A stretch of DNA of 64,000 nt, taken from contig NC_135555.1 in assembly GCF_964340395.1 (NCBI RefSeq), forward strand, positions 5,001-69,000, read 5' to 3'. A program made the position numbers and the translations under genes. The DNA is from Glandiceps talaboti. Lineage: Eukaryota; Hemichordata; Enteropneusta; Spengelidae. Below the pieces are notes generated by a model. The model made no database searches. It was not told the DNA's origin and saw only the letters and a program-made list of their open reading frames with translations. This document shows positions 22,965 through 34,914 of this stretch, piece after piece (position 1 is the stretch's first letter; each line of letters starts with the position of its first letter).

Positions 22965-24010
22965 GTGCTGTGTTGACTGTACTGTACTGCTGTGTCCATC
23001 CACAATGAACCTGTTTGCGTGCGTGTGTGCGTGCGTGTGTAAACAACTTAAAGTGAAAAACCGCTGAACCGATTGCCATGATATTTGGTGGGCCCATTAC
23101 CTTGGGTGTCTAGTGGGAAATTGTTCAAATCAATATGATCGCATCAGAAATGTGCATTTTACGTTTGGAAATGTGATTTGTTGTATTACAAAATGCTTTG
23201 ACTTCAGCCTGGAAATGAAAGATTCTTGTTTTATTGATGCAATGAAATCATTAAATCTTTTATGGGCTACTTCACATATCAATGTCAATGGCGTAAAGAT
23301 TAAGATCTGTTTAAGGTTGCTTGGCAACCTAGGCCTGTTTTTAGCACCGTCGAATTAAATCTTAAGACACTATGATTAAAACAGATTCATATAAATGCAC
23401 AATCCTTAGGCATTCCAAAAAACAGTTTGTACAAACATGGAAGTGTTCTACTTCCATGGTACAAAGAATAAGAAGTCACATGTTTTATGGGGAAAGAAAA
23501 ATAGTCAAGACCTCCATGATCATACTGTGTTTGGCAGGTTAAATTTCCTGCATGTACCGATTGCCATGATATTTGATGGGTGTATTACCTTCGATGTTTA
23601 GTTTGGAAATTGTTCAAATCAAAATGATCTTACAATGTACTACTGGTGTGTGATTTGGGTCAAAAAATGTAATTTTTGGTCAAAAAACTTACTCAAGAAC
23701 TATTGGGCAGATCGGTCTGAAATTTGGTGGGAACATTCTTAGGGGTGTTTTAAGCATTCAAAAAATGTATGCAAGACCCCACCCATAGCAACAGCTAAAT
23801 GGTGAGGTATTTCACAAAGATAACCACTGGGATTAAAAGACAATTGTATAAGCATTCAAAAAATGTACGTAAATTTGCCTAGCAACATGACCATGCCCAT
23901 AGCAACAGCCAAATGATCACATATATTGCAAAAGATAACAGGGGTAAATAGACAAAGGCATAAACATTCAATAATGTATGGATAATCATTATCCATACAT
24001 TATTGAATGA
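22965..24010 (+). mobile_element. Dispersed family A, two adjacent partial copies
   Basis: The segment from about 22965 to 23350 and the segment from about 23555 to 24010 both carry the family A body (CCGATTGCCATGATATTTG, TGGGAAATTGTTCAAATCAA, TTTTTGGTCAAAAAACTTA, CTAGCAACATGACCA, CCCATAGCAACAGCC). The second ends in a perfect inverted repeat at 23965-24009. Confidence 0.75.
23965..24009. repeat. Perfect 45-bp palindrome (22-bp arms, 1-nt spacer)
   Basis: Arms 23965-23986 and 23988-24009 are exact reverse complements around a single C. It lies at the right end of a family A copy and looks like a fused inverted junction. Confidence 0.95.
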
Positions 24011-24034
24011 GAGCTTCTAGGGGAGACCCCTATG

Positions 24035-24076
24035 CCCCCCCCCCCCCCCCCCCCCCCACCACCACCACCACCACCA
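24035..24076. repeat. Poly-C run followed by (ACC)n
   Basis: 23 consecutive C (24035-24057), then ACC triplets to about 24076. The length of the homopolymer is likely uncertain in assembly. Confidence 0.95.
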
Positions 24077-24503
24077 CTTCCACAAAAAAGACTTGGACAT
24101 ATCCAATCTCTTCCCCTTCTTCTTACTGTCAAGATACAATTAAACTTTGTAGCTACAATGTATATTTGTGATAGAAAAGCACATTTTGCCTAAAATTGAT
24201 ACATATGGACACATTCAAGTGTCTACCCGCACATTATCAATAATAAGCTTTCTCGTGGGACTTTGACCTTGACAAACATTTTCAAGGTGAAATGAGGGAA
24301 ATTTGTTTCCATGTGAACTCAATAAGTTTACAAGTTGTAATAAACAAAGACTGCATATGTCTATACCCCAAAGGTCAGCTTTCTTTTTATACTTTGACTT
24401 TGAGCTATATTTATATTCAAGGTGAGAGAGCAAATTAGTCAATATTAAGCTTTGCATCTAGAGACCTCATTCAAATTTGCACTGTAACTTTTCCATAAAC
24501 ACT

Positions 24504-24524
24504 GGGGGGGGGGGGGGGGGGGGG
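24504..24524. repeat. Poly-G run of 21
   Basis: Homopolymer of 21 G. With the nearby poly-C run it makes the local sequence hard to copy and assemble. Confidence 0.95.
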
Positions 24525-24603
24525 TCTACATCTTTAACAAAATTACCGTTGCCATGTACAAGGTACATGTACATGTATAGTGAACTGCAGCTTTGAGTGG
24601 GGA

Positions 24604-24665
24604 CTATACATTCTGCTGTGCTCCCACATAACATGACATGAGTGGGGGCACAGCAGAATGTATAG
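24604..24665. repeat. 62-nt hairpin with 24-bp arms
   Basis: Arms 24604-24627 and 24642-24665 are inverted repeats with one difference (a T/G position), around a 14-nt loop. The stem contains ATTCTGCTGTGC. It could be a small-RNA precursor or a minimal fold-back element. No second copy was noticed. Confidence 0.9.
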
Positions 24666-27600
24666 ACTATACACACCACAAAAACAGAATAGTTCACTCA
24701 AGGCCAGTGCATGCAGTGGTCAGTCTCAAATTTCACTGTAACACTGATACTACTGGGAGCATTGTCTGTATGAACTTGCCTTATGTCCCAGTCTTGTGTC
24801 TTCCACTAGTATGGTAGCACAACTTCAAAGAAAAATTTTGAGAATTGTTTGTTATGTAGATCCTGTGATAACAAAGGTTGTGTCATCATGAAGGGTTATC
24901 ATATCCTGCAAATACCATGAGGATATCACTATTGTGTCATAAGTTGACATTTGACCTTTGACTCTTGTAAAACTTCTTTAGTAAGTTGTGTGTCGTCAGT
25001 GTATCAAAACACATGCAACAGTTACTACTACAGACATGCCACGGATGTTCAAATTATCACTAGTTACAGGTAATTATATAGTCATTTTAGACTTCTAAGT
25101 TTTACAGATTTATTAAGATCTTTTTAGTGGTTTTCACATGAACAAGAAAGAATAGTGGTAATAATTTTCTTGTCAAGTAAAAATGGTATTATATATCAAG
25201 GTCAGTATATTATCCATACAGTATCATTTTAGAACCATTTTGAAAGGACAATAATTTATGGAATCGACTGTACATGTATACTTTAATTGGTAGAGTTACA
25301 GTAGACGATAACATACAGTGTAATTTTGTACCATATACATGTAGTTCCACTGATTTCTATCTGACTATATATATGTATCAGGAAGCAAGTATAAATTTAA
25401 CTTCCTGTGCATACAGTGTACATATATTTTTAGTTAGTCATGTTTGTCAGTTATCTGTTGTGTTCTCGTCAGTTACAAATTAATCTCATTGTTGGTCAGT
25501 GAATGAGAAGTTTCCATGAATTAAACTGTAAATATATGTACATGCAATCAGGTGAAAGTAGGACACAAGCCCAGTCCCTACATGAATGATTCAAAATTGA
25601 TTCAAACTGAATCAATTCAGTTAAATCCGTTCAAGTTCAGTTTCTGTCCCCATGAGAAAACTTCAAGCAATGGATTTTAATCAGTAAACCTGTTTTGAAT
25701 TTATTTACTTTTAATATTCCATCTGGGAACAGGGAGCATTGGCTGCAAATTTATCACAGGACACTACTGTGACTGTGGAACTTACATACAACATACATTC
25801 CAAATATATTTGTATATCAACCTGAACCCTTTTCATTAAAAAATCACGAATATGTAGTTGAAATGTATGTGTTGGAGAAGGTACATTTGTAGAATCACAT
25901 AACATATTTTTCTGCCATACATGCATGATTGCCATTCCTTGTTTACCTTAAATTTTCTTGAATTGATTGGTACAGATTATAATGTCATTATTTACCTCAA
26001 TCAGTAATGCCTTCATGTGATATCAAAAGAACATTCATCCTGAGGGCCCATAGACTGCAGCATTATCCAGCACATAATTCCTAATAAACCATCTTGTGTT
26101 GAACCCAAGAACAGAAAAGATGGTAAATAGCAGTTTGAAGCCAGTGGAACTTTTATAGCATTTGCAAACAATCATTTCATGTTGAAAATTGAATTAATGA
26201 GTTATAATGGGAAGGAGATGACAGGATAAATATATAGAGGGCATCTAGTAGGTCATATTTATTGAAAGTACATGTGATGCATACTTGAAATTTACTTATT
26301 TGTTATGACAGTGTTACTATGTTGTTGTATGCTTTATGGGTGACATCTACATGTAGCACTACCCCCCCCCCCCCCCCCGTAGGTCAAATATACTTGAAAT
26401 TTGCTTATTTAATGTACTAGATATGGTAGACACCACTTTAAAGAAGGCAGTTGATCCACGTCAACTTCAGTATTTGAATTTCTGACTTGCATCTATTTTA
26501 GGTTATTGTTATTATCATTACATGTATGTGTCATCCATGCTATGTATCTGTACTGTATGTATGTACTTGTATGTCAGTGTTGCTATGGTAATGGAGTCAG
26601 ATGGGATTTGTAATACATTTATCTGGAAATTGAACAATATTGAACTCACTTCATGTCAATTCAGATATTAACATTGCATGCAACTGTACGTATTTACACA
26701 TCCCCTAGAGATGGTGGAGTTGAAAGGGTAAAAGTACTACAGTTAAGAATGAGACATTCAATGTATTATTATCAGTCAGTATATAACTTTCTGACAACAT
26801 TTTACTTGTCACTTGAAATAATAGATACACTCACTGTTGCAGCTTTCGAACAAGGTCATGTTATTCGAAAATTATTATTACATGTATGATGTAGATAACT
26901 CTGCAAAAAATAACACCCACAGGGCTCGAAATAATGGCCTTTTACTTGCCCCAGGCAAGTGATTTCAAGTTTGAAAGGTGTATGTGAAACTCTCTGAAAT
27001 TATTTATGGTATAAGATATATGTAAATACAAATTATTTATACACAAATGTACATCACACTGTGATTGTATGTAAATTTAATCTTGAAATATTAAATGTCA
27101 GTAGAAGTATCTCAACCACTGTGTTGTCAATCTTGTTGCCACCATTCAAAGTTTTGTACCTTTCAGTCCTTGCAAAGATTATTCAGTACTGCTGTCGATA
27201 GCTATGTTAAACTGCAGGCCTGTTGACAATTAAGTCATGTTAGCCCATATGTATGATTTAGAGAGAATATGTATCCCCAGGTAACCTCTTCTAGCTATAA
27301 AGATTGCTCTATCATCGCAAATGTTGAGGTTTGTAAGTTGTAACCATGGTAACAAACACTTTCAGCTTTGTTATCACATTAAGTCCAAATTATTTACAGT
27401 GAAAATGAAATTTTTGAAATCTCTGTCATGTGCAAGTGTTATAAGTTTCTCAATCATTGTCATTTGATCTATGACTCCACTGCACCTGCACCTGTACATG
27501 CTTGTAATGACCTTTTGGAGGATCTGGCTCAATTATAGTATTGAGTTTGAATGGCTGTAACCATTACAATGTTCAAGCTAGTGGAACAAGCACCACGGTA

Positions 27601-28334
27601 TGTGTCACAGATTCAATGACAGATCTCGGAGGCTACTTTCCATCATGCTATTTCAAGAATACTCTTACAATTGGAAGTGTTGGGTTCCATTTTTCCATAT
27701 GATAATACACTTCATTACAATGTCAAGAAATTAGACTGTCTATTGTCTTCTAAGATTGTCAGATCAAGTTGTGAAAGATATCTTTGTAAGGTGAGCGATG
27801 GTGCCAAATCTAATGAAATACTCAATCAGAACATGAGCCCTTAGAATTACAAGTGTGTGAACGCCTCATGGGATGTCATTATCTTTGGATACCTTATCCA
27901 CTACCTGGCTTTGCACAACTAAACTGAAGAGAATTCAAACTGCAGATTTTGTCATGTCATGAAAGTTGTCAATTCAGCAATCTTGTAGGTCATCTATATA
28001 CATAGAATAATCTGGCTGTAAAGAATTGTCACAATTACCAGCTTTGTCCCCAGGGTGGCTAGATAGGCTGACTTTTACAAATTGCAGTGGGCTTGTATAT
28101 AGTGTTCATTTGTACATCCACTCTGTAGTGCCTGGTATGTCTAACTACATCATCGTTCTGATCTGAGCCAGGGATAATAATTGTAAAGCGCTTTGGTTTG
28201 AGAACGGATTGGGAAAGCACTATATAAGAACCCAACATTATTATTAGTAGTAGTAGTATTATTAGTAGTAGTAGTAGTATTTGTAAGATATGCAAATTGA
28301 TAATACATGGTATATTTTGTGTAATGAAAATACT
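24666..28334 (+). other. Intron 2: mostly unique; hAT-like end fragment at 26930
   Basis: No gene found in about 3.7 kb. A poly-C run lies at 26362-26378. At about 26930, CAGGGCTCGAAATAATGGCC resembles a hAT-type terminus, but its partner end was not found. A trinucleotide (TAG/TAT)-type microsatellite lies at about 28239-28280. Confidence 0.5.
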
Positions 28335-28395
28335 TTTTAGAACAACTGAACTGAGGTTTAGTACTGCTTATGGCACGGTGAAATGTCTGTCTCTA

Positions 28396-28444
<49 letters not shown>

Positions 28445-28625
28445 GACTTAAAAGTCAAAAAACACGAGAGCGATTGCTTTGTTATTTTGTGGGGACATTA
28501 CTTACGGTGTTAGATGGAAAATTGAAATGAAAATGGTCGCCTCAGGGGTGTGATTCTTGGCATGAGAGAATGCTTTAAGAATGAAAGGTTATTGTTTATT
28601 GATGTCATGAAATCATGAAAAGCTA
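28335..28625 (+). mobile_element. Dispersed family A, 5' part of a copy
   Basis: Begins TTAGAACAACTGAACTGAGG with the usual GTACTGCT partner, then a (TG)n run at 28401-28440, then AAAGTCAAAAAACACGAGAGCGATTG-like body sequence. It stops where the LINE fragment at 28629 begins. Confidence 0.75.
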
Positions 28626-29250
28626 AATGTGGTCCCTATCTTTAAATCAGGAGACAATCCTAATGTGGTTAACAGCTACAGACCAGTTCAAAGTATTCGA
28701 AATCTTGTTCTACATGTGAAACACAGTCTTTCTGTTAGTCAGCATGGGTTTATGGACAAACGTTCTATCCAAACTAACCTAGTTGAATACATGGATTTCC
28801 TTACCAATGTCACTAACTAATAATCATGGTTAGACTTAGCCATAAACTACTTCTGTGTATTAAATTAGAGCATTTTGGCTTCCACCGGTCAATGTTAAAC
28901 TGGCTAAGATGTTATATGGCTAGCAGGCAGCAGTTATATGGCTATCATGGAGGAGCAATCCTCCCCTGGAATCGTGTAACATCTGGTGTCCCCCAGGGGT
29001 CAATTCTTGGTCTGTTTTTGTTCACAATTTTTAGCAAGGATATGCCTGTCTGCCCATAAACATTCTTTATGTCCACTCTATGCTGATGATGCTAAGATTT
29101 ACAAGTCTATTGAAAACAGGGAGGATTATGTCTTCCTTCAAGAAGACCTTTCTCATCTGTATCATTTATGTCTCGATTGGAAGATGGTACTGAATATCAA
29201 TAAATGCTGTATTTTGCAAGATTGTTATCTCAAGTCCACCTGGTGAGATT
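28626..29250 (+). mobile_element. Non-LTR retrotransposon reverse transcriptase fragment
   Basis: Encodes the central reverse transcriptase domain across at least two frames. Segments are NVVNSYRPV and VSQHGFMDKRSIQTNL (28629-28820), then ML.WLRCYMASRQQ, SGVPQGSILG (28826-29059), then LYADDAKIY with the catalytic YADD at 29079-29090, and LDWKMVLNINKC. A frameshift and stops separate the parts, so it is a dead fragment. The motifs fit the Jockey/CR1-type branch of non-LTR elements. Both flanks are family A sequence, so the insertion likely landed in or between family A copies. Confidence 0.9.
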
Positions 29251-29253
29251 GAT

Positions 29254-29855
29254 TTTTAGCACAACTAAACTGATAACGTTCAGTAGTGCTACAATCATTG
29301 ACAATGTATAGTCATTATGCGGTGTCCATCTGTCTGTCTGTGTATGTGTGTGGACATCTTAAACTCGAAACTGCTAGACTGATTGCCTTGGTATCTTGTG
29401 GGCTCATTGCTTGTGGTGTCTGCATGTAGTTGGGAAATTGTTCAAAGCAAAATGATCACATTACAGGTGTGTGATTTGGGTCAAATCATGTCATTTTTGG
29501 TCAAAAAACTTAAACTTAAAAGCTTCTGAGCAGATTGATCTGAAATTTGGTGGGAACATTCTTATGGATGTGTCAATTGAGATTTGATCATGACATCATG
29601 ATCATATCAGTGATATGCATATGACAAATAAAAATTTGATTTTTTAGTAAAAAATCTTTAATTAATAAAATATGTGGCTGATTAGGCAGAAATTCACAGG
29701 GATTTCTCTTGGTATATACAGATCTAGGGATATTAATTATGTGATGATCCCATCAGTGATATGCAAATTAGGCCTTAAAACAGGATGACAAGGTTCAGTA
29801 GTGCTATACATTGTAGTATAGGCATGGTGCGGTGTCTGTCAGTCTGCCTGTCTGC

Positions 29856-29919
<64 letters not shown>

Positions 29920-30000
29920 ACAACTTAAACTCAAAAAATGTTGGACTGTTGTTTTGGTATTTGGTGTGGACACTACTTGTATCTAGATATTTACTAAAAC
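29254..30000 (+). mobile_element. Dispersed family A, one or two partial copies
   Basis: Starts TTTTTAGCACAACTAAACTG with GTTCAGTAGTGCTACA. Contains TGATTTGGGTCAAATCATG, TGAGCAGATTGATCTGAAAT and TGATATGCAAATTAGG words. A second partial start (AGGTTCAGTAGTGCTATA) lies near 29792 and leads into a (TG)n run at 29859-29918. Confidence 0.75.
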
Positions 30001-30114
30001 CTTAACATTTCTAGCTATTGCCTTAAAGAATGTGTGTACCAAATTTTGTTTCAATATTGAGCAAGCCATTTTCAAGAAAATAGTGACAGACAGAAAAATG
30101 CACAGGCAGGCACC

Positions 30115-30116
<2 letters not shown>

Positions 30117-30180
<64 letters not shown>
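30117..30180. repeat. (CA)n microsatellite
   Basis: About 30 CA dinucleotides. A (TG)n run of similar length sits 200 bp upstream at 29859-29918, making a long inverted microsatellite pair in the same intron. Confidence 0.98.
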
Positions 30181-30182
<2 letters not shown>

Positions 30183-30492
30183 TGGACATCACTAAAACAC
30201 AACCTTTCCTACACAGAAAGGAAAAACATATGTACATGTATTATGTATATTGTAGGTCCATTATGTGCCTTAGCCAAAATTGAGGCTCTAAGTACAATAT
30301 ACAATGTACACACTTCAAAATTAAAGGTGTTTTATCCCCATATGTATATGTATGTACATGTATCCCACATTTTCATGTTTAGGTACACATGTGTGATGCA
30401 AGTACAGTTGGTTGGTCCTGGCTGTCCTGTAGGTAATGTTACTGTACGTACAGAGAATTTTGAAATCAATTTCAGATTTTTATTAATTTTAG

Positions 30493-30599
30493 GTGAAAAT
30501 GGTCATGATTGTAGTGAGACGTCACCGTTCATGGGAGATAGTGATGTGGAGAAAGGGGATATGGAAAACACGGAGGAAAAAAACCTGGCACTTTATGAG
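30493..30599 (+). CDS. KCC: KCC exon 3: cytosolic N-terminal segment with SPF and NLALYE
   Basis: The acceptor is TTAATTTTAG and the donor GAG|GTGAAA. Joined to the phase-1 end of the previous exon it encodes GENGHDCSETSPFMGDSD followed by an acidic stretch and EEKNLALYE. The SSPF and NLALFEE-like motifs are conserved in vertebrate KCC N-termini just ahead of TM1. The segment is cytosolic and Ser/Thr-rich, so it is a plausible site of kinase control, but no specific phosphosite can be assigned from sequence alone. The open frame continuing upstream into the intron is a shadow. Confidence 0.93.
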
Positions 30600-30785
30600 G
30601 TGAAAATACATTAATTTATATGTATACATACATCCATATATACATGCAGACATGAATATAGAATGTAAGAAGGTCCATCATCAATTTAAAGACTGGTTCT
30701 AAAAATCTGAAAAATGTCACTTTTGCAATATTTGATTCATGTTTTTAATATACCAATTACTGCATTCTGAATGTCTTTTTAGTGT
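30600..30785 (+). other. Intron 3, 5' end
   Basis: Short intron stretch from the exon 3 donor to the family A element; nothing recognised. Confidence 0.6.
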
Positions 30786-31905
30786 TTTTAGGTTCAGTAG
30801 TGCTATAGGCATGGTGAAATGTGTGTGTGTGTGTGTGTGTGTAAACGACTTGAAGTCAAAAACCGCCAGACCAATTGGTTTGGTATTTGGTGGGGATGTT
30901 ACTGTAGATGGAAAAGATGATGTTCAAATGAAAATGATCTTATCACAGATGTGTGTTTTGGGTAAAAAAAAATGTGATTTCTGGTCAAAAAAACTTGATC
31001 TCCAAAACTGGCTTGAAATTTGATGGGAATGTTCTTGGGGTGTTTAGTGTAAAAGTAGTTCATGACACAATGATCCCATCAGAATATGCAAATTAGGGCT
31101 AATTAAAGTCTATAATTCCAAAATTACTGAGCAGATGTGGCTGAGATGTGATGGGAACATTTTAAGGGGTGATTAGATTAAGATGTATTCTAGATATGAT
31201 GATCTCATTAGTGATATGCAAATAGGGCTAAAAGCGTCTTTTTGTAATTCCATGATTTGACTGAAATTTGGTGGGAGCGTTCTCAGGGGGTTTTTACTTT
31301 AAGAATTGTTCTTGATGTGATGGTCCCATCAGTGATATGCAAATTAGGGCTAAAATGTGTCTTTTTGGTCAAAACACGGTAATTCAAAACTACTGAGCAG
31401 ATTGGGATGATATGTAATGGGGATGCATATAGGGATGTGTACATGAAGATGTAGTCACTATATGATCATCAGCAATATGCAAATTACGTCTGAAATATCA
31501 ATTTTGGTCAAAAACTTGTATCTTTAAAAACTACGTGGTGAATGGGGCTGAAAATTGGTAGGGATGTTTCTGGAGGTGTTATCTGCAGTTTTTGTTCAAA
31601 AACATTTTGACACAACTGGCCCTAGCAGCCATGGCCCTGCCCTTAGCAACAGTGAAGTGATAATGCATATGCAAGGATAACAACAGACAGGTAGGCAAGT
31701 GACTAAAGAATAAAAAATGTATGTAAATATGCCTAGCAACGAGACCACACCCATGGCAACATCCAAATGATGGTTTATATTGCAAAGATGAAAACTGGGA
31801 AGGGTAGACAAGTGAATAAAGATTCCGAAAATGTATGCAAATATGCCTAGCAACAAAACAACATCCATAGCAACAGCCAAATACAGTTGTGCTACATTGC
31901 CATTG
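30786..31905 (+). mobile_element. Dispersed family A, near full-length copy (about 1.1 kb)
   Basis: The left terminal block is AGGTTCAGTAGTGCTATAGG with (TG)n. The right terminus is ACAGTTGTGCTACATTGCC at about 31885. In between are three degenerate repeats of an ACTGAGCAGAT..GATGGGAACATT..TGATATGCAAATTAGGGC unit, then subrepeats with ATGCAAATATGCC, CTAGCAACGAGACCACACCC and CATAGCAACAGCC. No protein was recognised, so it is a non-autonomous element. Confidence 0.8.
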
Positions 31906-32162
31906 GCACAATTTTTTTGAGATGGGGAGGGCACGATAAGGGGAATCTCCCTCCTGTCGTAGAAAATTTTGACAAATTACAGTTGTTCAGGAGCCACTTC
32001 AATTCAAGGCTCCAAAATGACACTTATTTAGTCATTTTTCAACATGACTCCACCCCCCCCCCCCACCCCACTTCTAGTGTTATTCTCAAAATGATCCTCA
32101 CCCCCACCCCCTACCAAAAACACACCTCCCCCTCCCAGTTAGTTAAAAAATACCTGCCTCCT

Positions 32163-32380
32163 TAGCACAACTGAACCCAGGTTCAGTAGTTCAGTAGTGC
32201 CATAGTGAAATGTGTGTAAAATGAGTTAAAGTTGAAAACCACTGGACCAATTGCCTTGGTATTTGATTGAGACATTACTTAGGGTGTGTAGATGAAAAGT
32301 TATTCAAATAAAAATGATCGCATCAGAGATGTGTGTTGTGGGTCAAAAAGTGCCAAAAAGTCAATGACGAACTGTAAAAG
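32163..32380 (+). mobile_element. Dispersed family A, 5' fragment
   Basis: Begins TTAGCACAACTGAACCCAGG with GTTCAGTAGTGCCATAG and continues with ATTGCCTTGGTATTTGAT and ATGATCGCATCAGAGATGTG. It stops at a family B-like head (CCCTTATGGGAAGTAAAA) at about 32475. Confidence 0.75.
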
Positions 32381-32740
32381 ATGATCCCTTGAAACACATC
32401 AAAGTTGTTAGATCAAATGTCCTCTTTACACCAAAAAAAATAATGCCAAATAAAACAAAATAACATAACTTCCCCTTATGGGAAGTAAAAATGCACTTCC
32501 AGCTTACATTATTTCTGTGGGCTTCACATGTGTACAGTCAGATTTACAATTTTACAATATCTAGCTATACATGCATGAAGCCCAGAGAATAAGCTGAGCT
32601 GAAAGTGTAGTACCACATTACTTGTGACTAACTATATATTTAGGCTTAATACTCATACAGCACTAGCTTTTTTGTATCCTAGATTTTAGATATATGTATA
32701 CAAACTTGAAACTTTTCTTGTGTGTATGAATTAATTTCAG

Positions 32741-32866
32741 GATGAGATGCAAGTAAGACCCAAAATATCAACACTACTGAGTAGTTTAGTCAACTACAAT
32801 CCTTTCCCACAAAAATCTATAGAAAATGAAGAACAAGAAGTACCTAAAAGGAAGCAATCAAAAAAG
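32741..32866 (+). CDS. KCC: KCC exon 4: juxtamembrane N-terminal segment
   Basis: Exactly 42 codons, phase 0 at both ends, between acceptor TTAATTTCAG and donor AAG|GTATGT. Encodes DEMQVRPKISTLLSSLVNYN, then a polar, charged stretch ending KRKQSKK. Vertebrate KCCs have the matching (E)EMDxxPKVSSLL.xLxNYxN segment, which in known KCC structures lies against the cytosolic face of the transporter. The lysine/arginine-rich end directly precedes TM1 and fits the positive-inside rule. Confidence 0.94.
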
Positions 32867-34365
32867 GTATGTTATTATTGATGGTAATATAACTATTTTA
32901 CCCCTTTAATCTTGTACTTGGGTATAATCTTGAATGTTTTGCTCTTCCTTTTGTTCTTACAACTGGTTTAATTTGTAACTGGGGGGGGGGGGGGGGGTTC
33001 ATTGTGTTCAGATGTTTGAAGCTCCTAACTATCTTTTTATTCCCATACTACCTAGCCCAGTATACAGTAGGCCTTTTCTCAGCCAGATTTGTGAATTCTT
33101 ATTACTATATTTTAGACACACATTGCCAAAATTTAATTTTCTTGGTCCCCCTAAACATAAAAAAGTACAGCACCAGAAATTTTCATCACAAACAGAATAT
33201 TTTTGAAAGGGCTGGCAGCTTGGAATTAACAATGTTTAGTTTTCTGATGTTCTGTCAAAAGGGCTAGTGAAATGAGTCCTTTTGGTGGAAAAACAAAGTA
33301 CTGTGTGATGTATATAATAAATAACCAAGTTCCCCAGATTCATAATTTGGTCCAAATTCATTTTAGAATACCTACCATTCCATCTTCTAGTATATGTAGT
33401 AAATTTAAACTAGTGGAGCACACACACACAATGTATAGAAGTAAATATTTGAAGGAAATTGAAGTACAAGTACAACATGAACTTACCTCTCAGTTTTTGT
33501 AGAGTTGAAGAAATATCAAATAATTGTAAAGATTTCAAACTAAATCTTTTTGGAAAGTTAACTGTTTTTTAGTATAATTGTACTGTGATTTTGTTAAGGG
33601 CAGTATTACAGTGGGCAAAATCTACCATGCATTTTACATGGGTTCTCTACTGAATTTATACTACATAGTATGGCAGACTATGCAAGCTTAAAAGGGGACC
33701 ACCACTCTAGAAAATAAAGGCATTTTTGTAAACTTTGGGTTGTAAAGAGTCATTTTATGATTTTACATCACTTATATTACGTGCGATTGTTGAGAAATAC
33801 AAAGTGAAAATTGTTTAGTGGTAGCACTAGTCACCAACATTTTACATGTTGACTTATTTATATTTATTTATTTATTTATTAATTTGTCTTTCATATACAT
33901 TTAATCATTTCATTGCAAAAACACTTCTTCCAAAGATCCCTGTTGTGCAAGATGTACAAACAAACAAAAGAAAACAAAGAAGAGAAAAAGAAACTGGGTA
34001 AAAGTTTAGAAAAGATACAGTTGATGTCAGTGATGTTGATTTGAATACCTATAGACTTGATGTCAGTAATGTAGATTTGAATACCTGTAGACTTGATGTC
34101 AGAAATATTGCTTTAGTGTTAAGTTTGTCTCAGCATTGTGTCTTTTTAGCATCATGTGTTTTGTATCGTTTAATGCGTTACATCAATTCTATCTTTTATT
34201 TTTACTTTTCACTTGCATTTTCTGAGCTACGTTTTATTCATTGCTGTTTTCTTTCCAATCTTTTGTTTTCAATATTATTCACCTCTTTTTAGGAGTGCAC
34301 ATGGAAAACCAATTTCCGACACATTTTTATGCAAATGGCAATAAAGTTATACTAATATTATTATT

Positions 34366-34401
<36 letters not shown>

Positions 34402-34544
34402 TGTATTTGAATACGTACAGATTTGATGTTAGAAATATTGATTTGAATACTTATAGACTTGATGTCAGAACAGTAAAAGTACAATGTAAATTCTAATGAT
34501 TTTACTAATTAACATGTTTTCCTTTCATTTGTCTCTTTTTCCAG
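32867..34544 (+). other. Intron 4
   Basis: No gene. A poly-G run (32981-32997), a (TTTA)n stretch near 33850-33880 and another near 34361-34402 are present. Two or three diverged tandem copies of a unit reading TTGATGTCAGTAATGTAGATTTGAATAC-like sequence occur at 34021-34110 and 34420-34470. Open frames at 33004-33267 and 34041-34292 have no domain signal. Confidence 0.6.
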
Positions 34545-34691
34545 GCCACAAAAATGGGAACCATTATGGGTGTTTATCTTCCATGTCTTCAGAACATTCT
34601 TGGTGTAATTTTGTTTTTACGTTTGACATGGATTGTTGGTAATGCTGGTGTATTGGAGAGTTTCTTTATTGTATTGATATGTTGTTGTACG
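34545..34691 (+). CDS. KCC: KCC exon 5: TM1
   Basis: 49 codons, phase 0 in and out; acceptor TCTTTTTCCAG and donor ACG|GTAAGT. Encodes [20 protein letters not shown], then [20 protein letters not shown] and a hydrophobic cysteine-rich end. This is the highly conserved first transmembrane segment of KCCs. Its unwound centre around NI.GVI contributes to K+ and Cl- binding in SLC12 structures. The end of the exon starts TM2, which continues in exon 6. Confidence 0.97.
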
Positions 34692-34914
34692 GTAAGTATG
34701 CATACATTCCAAAACTCCCTTGTCTCATAGAAAATAGATCATAATCTTTCCTTGTCTCTTAGCAGAGTCTAAAAAGATCAATACTGCCAATGAGAAATAC
34801 TATTAACCCATTGCCGCCCAGAACACCTGAACGTGTGTTGGACACTTCTTGCTTTTGAAGGAGTATTTACCACCCATGATATCTTAAAACATTTTATGTC
34901 TAACTGGCTGCATA
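34692..34914 (+). other. Intron 5, 5' end
   Basis: Short unique stretch between the exon 5 donor and the family B repeat block. Nothing recognised. Confidence 0.6.

Noticed and set aside
30243-30614. 123-codon open frame covering exon 3
   Set aside because: Only 30493-30599 matches KCC. The upstream extension is intronic and the acceptor at 30492 fixes the boundary.
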